Assembly (NCBI RefSeq): GCF_007954505.1
Contig: NZ_CP042412.1
Coordinates: 1,550,001 to 1,614,000 of the forward strand
DNA from: Microbacterium sp. CBA3102
GTDB taxonomy: Bacteria; Actinomycetota; Actinomycetes; Actinomycetales; Microbacteriaceae
Reading direction: 5' to 3'
Length of the DNA stretch: 64,000 nt
Notes under the pieces: generated by a model
Seen by the model: only the letters and a program-made list of their open reading frames with translations
Told to the model about the DNA's origin: nothing
Database searches by the model: none
Translations under genes and position numbers: made by a program
In this document: in pieces, positions 61,170 through 64,000 of the stretch
How the letters are laid out: every line of letters begins with the position of its first letter
Position numbering within the stretch: the first letter of the stretch is position 1

Positions 61170-63170
61170 ATGGATGTGAAGAAGCTCACCCGGAATCCGC
61201 TGATCTACGTCGCGCTGATCGGCGTGCTGCTCTTCGGCGGATTCCTGCTGATCTCGAATCTGGGTGCGCCCAAGCAGATCACGACGCAGGAAGGGCTCAA
61301 GCTCCTCTCCGGCACCACGGTCACCGAGGTGGTCACCACCGACGGCGATCAGCGCGTGGACATGACACTCTCCAAGCCGTTCGAGGGCTCCGAGAACGTG
61401 CAGTTCTACTACGTCGACGCACGCGCAGACGAGGTCGTCTCGGCGATCAACGAGGCCGCTCCCAAGGACGGCTTCAACGACGCGGTGCCGCGGGCGACCT
61501 GGTTCGACGGCTTCCTCTCCCTCCTCCTCCCGCTGGTGCTGCTGGGCCTCCTGTTCTGGTGGCTCCTGTCGTCGATGCAGGGCGGTGGCGGCAAGGTCAT
61601 GCAGTTCGGCAAGTCCAAGGCCAAGCTGGTGAGCAAGGAGACCCCGACCGTCACCTTCGCCGATGTCGCCGGTGCCGACGAGGCCATCGAGGAACTCCAC
61701 GAGATCAAGGAGTTCCTGCAGGATCCCGCCAAGTTCCAGGCGATCGGTGCCCGCATCCCGAAGGGCGTCCTGCTGTACGGCCCCCCAGGAACGGGCAAGA
61801 CGCTGCTCGCCCGCGCGGTGGCCGGGGAAGCAGGAGCCCCCTTCTATTCGATCTCCGGATCGGACTTCGTCGAGATGTTCGTCGGCGTCGGAGCCTCGCG
61901 TGTGCGCGACCTCTTCGGCCAGGCCAAGGAGAACGCCCCGGCGATCATCTTCATCGACGAGATCGATGCCGTCGGCCGTCACCGCGGCGCCGGTATGGGC
62001 GGCGGAAACGATGAGCGCGAGCAGACCCTCAACCAGATGCTGGTCGAGATGGACGGCTTCGACCCGAACGCGAACGTCATCGTGATCGCGGCGACCAACC
62101 GTCCGGACATCCTCGACCCCGCGCTGCTGCGCCCCGGTCGCTTCGACCGCCAGATCGGCGTGGACGCCCCCGACCTCAAGGGACGTCAGAAGATCCTCGA
62201 GGTGCACAGCAAGGGCAAGCCGCTCTCCAAGAACGTCGACCTCGAGGTCGTCGCACGCAAGACCCCCGGTTTCACGGGTGCCGACCTCGCCAACGTGCTC
62301 AATGAGGCGGCGCTGCTGACCGCGCGCTCGAACGCGCAGCTGGTCGACAACCGCGCCCTCGACGAGGCCATCGATCGTGTGATCGCCGGTCCGCAGCGCC
62401 GCACCCGGGTGATGCGCGACAAGGAGAAGCTCATCACCGCGTATCACGAGGGCGGACACGCACTCGCCGCCGCCGCGATGAACTACACCGATCCGGTGAC
62501 CAAGATCACGATCCTGCCCCGCGGCAAGGCTCTCGGCTACACGATGGTGCTGCCGCTCGACGACAAGTACTCCGTCACCCGTAACGAGCTCCAGGACCAG
62601 CTGACCTACGCCATGGGCGGCCGCGTCGCCGAGGAGCTCGTCTTCCACGATCCGACCACCGGTGCCTCGAACGACATCGAGAAGGCGACCTCGATCGCTC
62701 GCAAGATGGTCATCGAATACGGCATGACGACCGAACTCGGTCCGGTCAAGCTGGGCACCGAGGGCGGCGAGCCGTTCGCCGGGCGCGACATGGGTCGAGG
62801 ACGTGAGTACTCCGAGACGATCGCCGAGCGGGTCGACACCCAGGTCCGCGCGCTCATCGAACAGGCGCACAACGAGGCCTACGAGGTTCTCAGCGCGAAC
62901 CGCGACATCCTCGACAAGCTCGCTCTGGCCCTGCTCGAGGAGGAGACCCTCGACCACAACCAGATCGCCGAGATCTTCACCGAGATCAAGAAGCTCCCGG
63001 AGCGCCCGTTGTGGCTCTCGAGCGAAGGCCGTCCGGTGTCCGAGCGTCCTCCGATCGAAGTACCGAAGAAGGACGTCTCGCTCGCGGCATCCGTCGAAGC
63101 CCCGGCCGGTGCCCCGCGCACGCAGCAGGGTTCGGCGGGAGCCGGGCACCCGCGGCCCGCGACGGCGTGA
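61170..63170 (+). CDS. ftsH: ATP-dependent zinc metalloprotease FtsH
   Basis: A 666-residue membrane AAA+ protease. Two membrane helices (about 10-28 and 108-130) bracket the outer domain. The AAA module has Walker A GPPGTGKT near 205, Walker [10 protein letters not shown] near 262 and the second region of homology. The zinc site is HEGGHA near 427. It degrades misfolded and regulated membrane proteins. A TACGCT box lies nine bases before ATG 61170, giving a near-leaderless transcript. The tail is Pro/Ala-rich. Confidence 0.97.
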   Translation: MDVKKLTRNPLIYVALIGVLLFGGFLLISNLGAPKQITTQEGLKLLSGTTVTEVVTTDGDQRVDMTLSKPFEGSENVQFYYVDARADEVVSAINEAAPKDGFNDAVPRATWFDGFLSLLLPLVLLGLLFWWLLSSMQGGGGKVMQFGKSKAKLVSKETPTVTFADVAGADEAIEELHEIKEFLQDPAKFQAIGARIPKGVLLYGPPGTGKTLLARAVAGEAGAPFYSISGSDFVEMFVGVGASRVRDLFGQAKENAPAIIFIDEIDAVGRHRGAGMGGGNDEREQTLNQMLVEMDGFDPNANVIVIAATNRPDILDPALLRPGRFDRQIGVDAPDLKGRQKILEVHSKGKPLSKNVDLEVVARKTPGFTGADLANVLNEAALLTARSNAQLVDNRALDEAIDRVIAGPQRRTRVMRDKEKLITAYHEGGHALAAAAMNYTDPVTKITILPRGKALGYTMVLPLDDKYSVTRNELQDQLTYAMGGRVAEELVFHDPTTGASNDIEKATSIARKMVIEYGMTTELGPVKLGTEGGEPFAGRDMGRGREYSETIAERVDTQVRALIEQAHNEAYEVLSANRDILDKLALALLEEETLDHNQIAEIFTEIKKLPERPLWLSSEGRPVSERPPIEVPKKDVSLAASVEAPAGAPRTQQGSAGAGHPRPATA

Positions 63171-63171
63171 C

Positions 63172-63774
63172 GTGACCGTCGACAGACAGCGTGTCGAGCG
63201 GCTCACCCGCGAGCTTCTCGAGGCGATCGGTGAGGATCCGGATCGACCGGGATTGAAGCAGACCCCGTCGCGGATGGGGGAGTTGTACTCCGAGTTCTTC
63301 TCCGGGGTGGGGGAGGATCCGGCGGAGCCGCTCGCCCGCACGATCAGCGTCTCCCGCGGCCCGGCGCCCGACACCCTGCCCTCCGGCGCTGTGCTGCTGC
63401 GCGACATCCGCTTCCGCTCGGTCTGCGAGCATCACCTGCTGCCGTTCGCCGGGCACGCCCACATCGCGTATCTTCCGGGGGAGCAGGTCGTGGGGCTCGG
63501 GGCGCTCGTTCGCGTGGTCGAGATCCTCGCCGCACGCCCTCAAGTGCAGGAGCGACTCGGAGAGCAGATAGCGGACACGATCGCCGAACACCTCGACACC
63601 CGCGGCGTGCTGGTGGTGCTCGACGCCGCCCACGGCTGTGTGACGATGCGGGGCGGTCGGCAGACCGAGACGTCCACGCTCACGATCGCCGCCCGGGGCG
63701 AGTACACGGACGCTGTCGCCCGGACCGAGCTCATCACGTTGATCGGGGCGGCAGGGTCCGGAGCAGCACGCTGA
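63172..63774 (+). CDS. folE: GTP cyclohydrolase I
   Basis: A 200-residue enzyme opening the folate pathway, converting GTP to dihydroneopterin triphosphate. The zinc ligands are CEHH near residue 85 and Cys in GCVTMRG near 157. GTG 63172 lies one base after the ftsH stop. The stop overlaps the folP start (TGATG), so both are coupled. Confidence 0.96.
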   Translation: MTVDRQRVERLTRELLEAIGEDPDRPGLKQTPSRMGELYSEFFSGVGEDPAEPLARTISVSRGPAPDTLPSGAVLLRDIRFRSVCEHHLLPFAGHAHIAYLPGEQVVGLGALVRVVEILAARPQVQERLGEQIADTIAEHLDTRGVLVVLDAAHGCVTMRGGRQTETSTLTIAARGEYTDAVARTELITLIGAAGSGAAR

Positions 63775-64000
63775 TGACGGGCATCTGGGGCATCGTCAAC
63801 GTCACGCCCGACTCCTTCAGCGACGGCGGGCGCTACCTCGATGTCGATCATGCGGTCGCGCACGGTTTGCGACTGCGTGCCGAGGGAGCGACCGTGCTGG
63901 ACGTCGGCGGTGAATCCACCAGGCCGGGTGCGGAGCGGGTCGGCGAGCACGTCGAGCAGCAGCGCGTCATCCCCGTGATCGAGCGACTCGCCGCTGCCGG
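63774..64000 (+). CDS. folP: dihydropteroate synthase, 5' part
   Basis: The N-terminal 75 residues of dihydropteroate synthase, cut by the window end. WGIVNVTPDSFSDGG and LDVGGESTRPGA are the family signatures that bind the pterin substrate. The start overlaps the folE stop. The enzyme joins p-aminobenzoate to the pterin and is the sulfonamide target. Confidence 0.96.
   Translation, partial: MTGIWGIVNVTPDSFSDGGRYLDVDHAVAHGLRLRAEGATVLDVGGESTRPGAERVGEHVEQQRVIPVIERLAAA

Noticed and set aside
61140..63407. A 755-codon open frame antisense to ftsH
   Set aside because: ftsH is certain by motif, and the antisense frame has no recognisable domain. It is a composition shadow.

Overview
The window is a high-GC actinobacterial chromosome segment, most likely from a Microbacteriaceae member close to Microbacterium. 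This is inferred from the codon bias, the FtsH-FolE-FolP and TilS/Hpt housekeeping order, the Glu-Asp-Phe tRNA trio, and the many leaderless promoters (TANNNT, six bases, then ATG or GTG). No species assignment is possible from sequence reading alone.

Region 1 (1-14.6 kb) is a type VII secretion (T7SS) island. It holds the end of an FHA protein and a 1499-residue FHA/FtsK motor of EssC type. Two cargo modules follow (5.09-10.0 kb and 11.1-14.1 kb). Each has a small helical adaptor, a helical effector with a hydrophobic centre, and members of two unrecognised families here called A and B. Module 1 also has two copies of a four-helix membrane protein, here called M. After each module lies a copy of a 447-bp cassette encoding an identical 95-residue WXG100-like protein. 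Four transcription units start with the same palindrome (GATGGGGA-N4-TCCCCATC or a variant), always 22 bp from a -10 hexamer, which suggests one dedicated regulator. A resolvase-like protein without its serine closes the island.

Region 2 (15-22.2 kb) is metabolic: malate dehydrogenase, a YpfJ-type metallopeptidase, prolyl iminopeptidase, an aldehyde dehydrogenase-family protein, a sugar:cation symporter, a mycoredoxin-like protein and a siderophore-interaction-domain protein under a probable iron box.

Region 3 (22.2-43.6 kb) is an exopolysaccharide/cell-surface glycan locus. It holds a polyprenyl glycosylphosphotransferase, glycosyltransferases, an Alg14/Alg13-like pair, flippase, polymerase and chain-length protein. 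It also has a CDP-alcohol phosphatidyltransferase, a cytidylyltransferase, a CapK/PaaK-like enzyme, an oxidoreductase with an unrecognised partner, two secreted GH16 glucanases, and a 1231-residue secreted protein with a fibrinogen-like domain, propeller and jelly-roll modules. The genes form several divergent and convergent blocks, with a six-gene operon at 43.6-34.1 kb.

Region 4 (43.9-64 kb) holds an LtrA-like membrane protein, a fatty acid desaturase, a DivIVA-like coiled-coil protein, two M23 peptidases, a LysR regulator divergent from a class A penicillin-binding protein with a PASTA domain, three tRNAs, Ppa, a TMEM175-like channel, TilS, a DUF937 protein, Hpt, FtsH, FolE and the start of FolP, which runs off the window.
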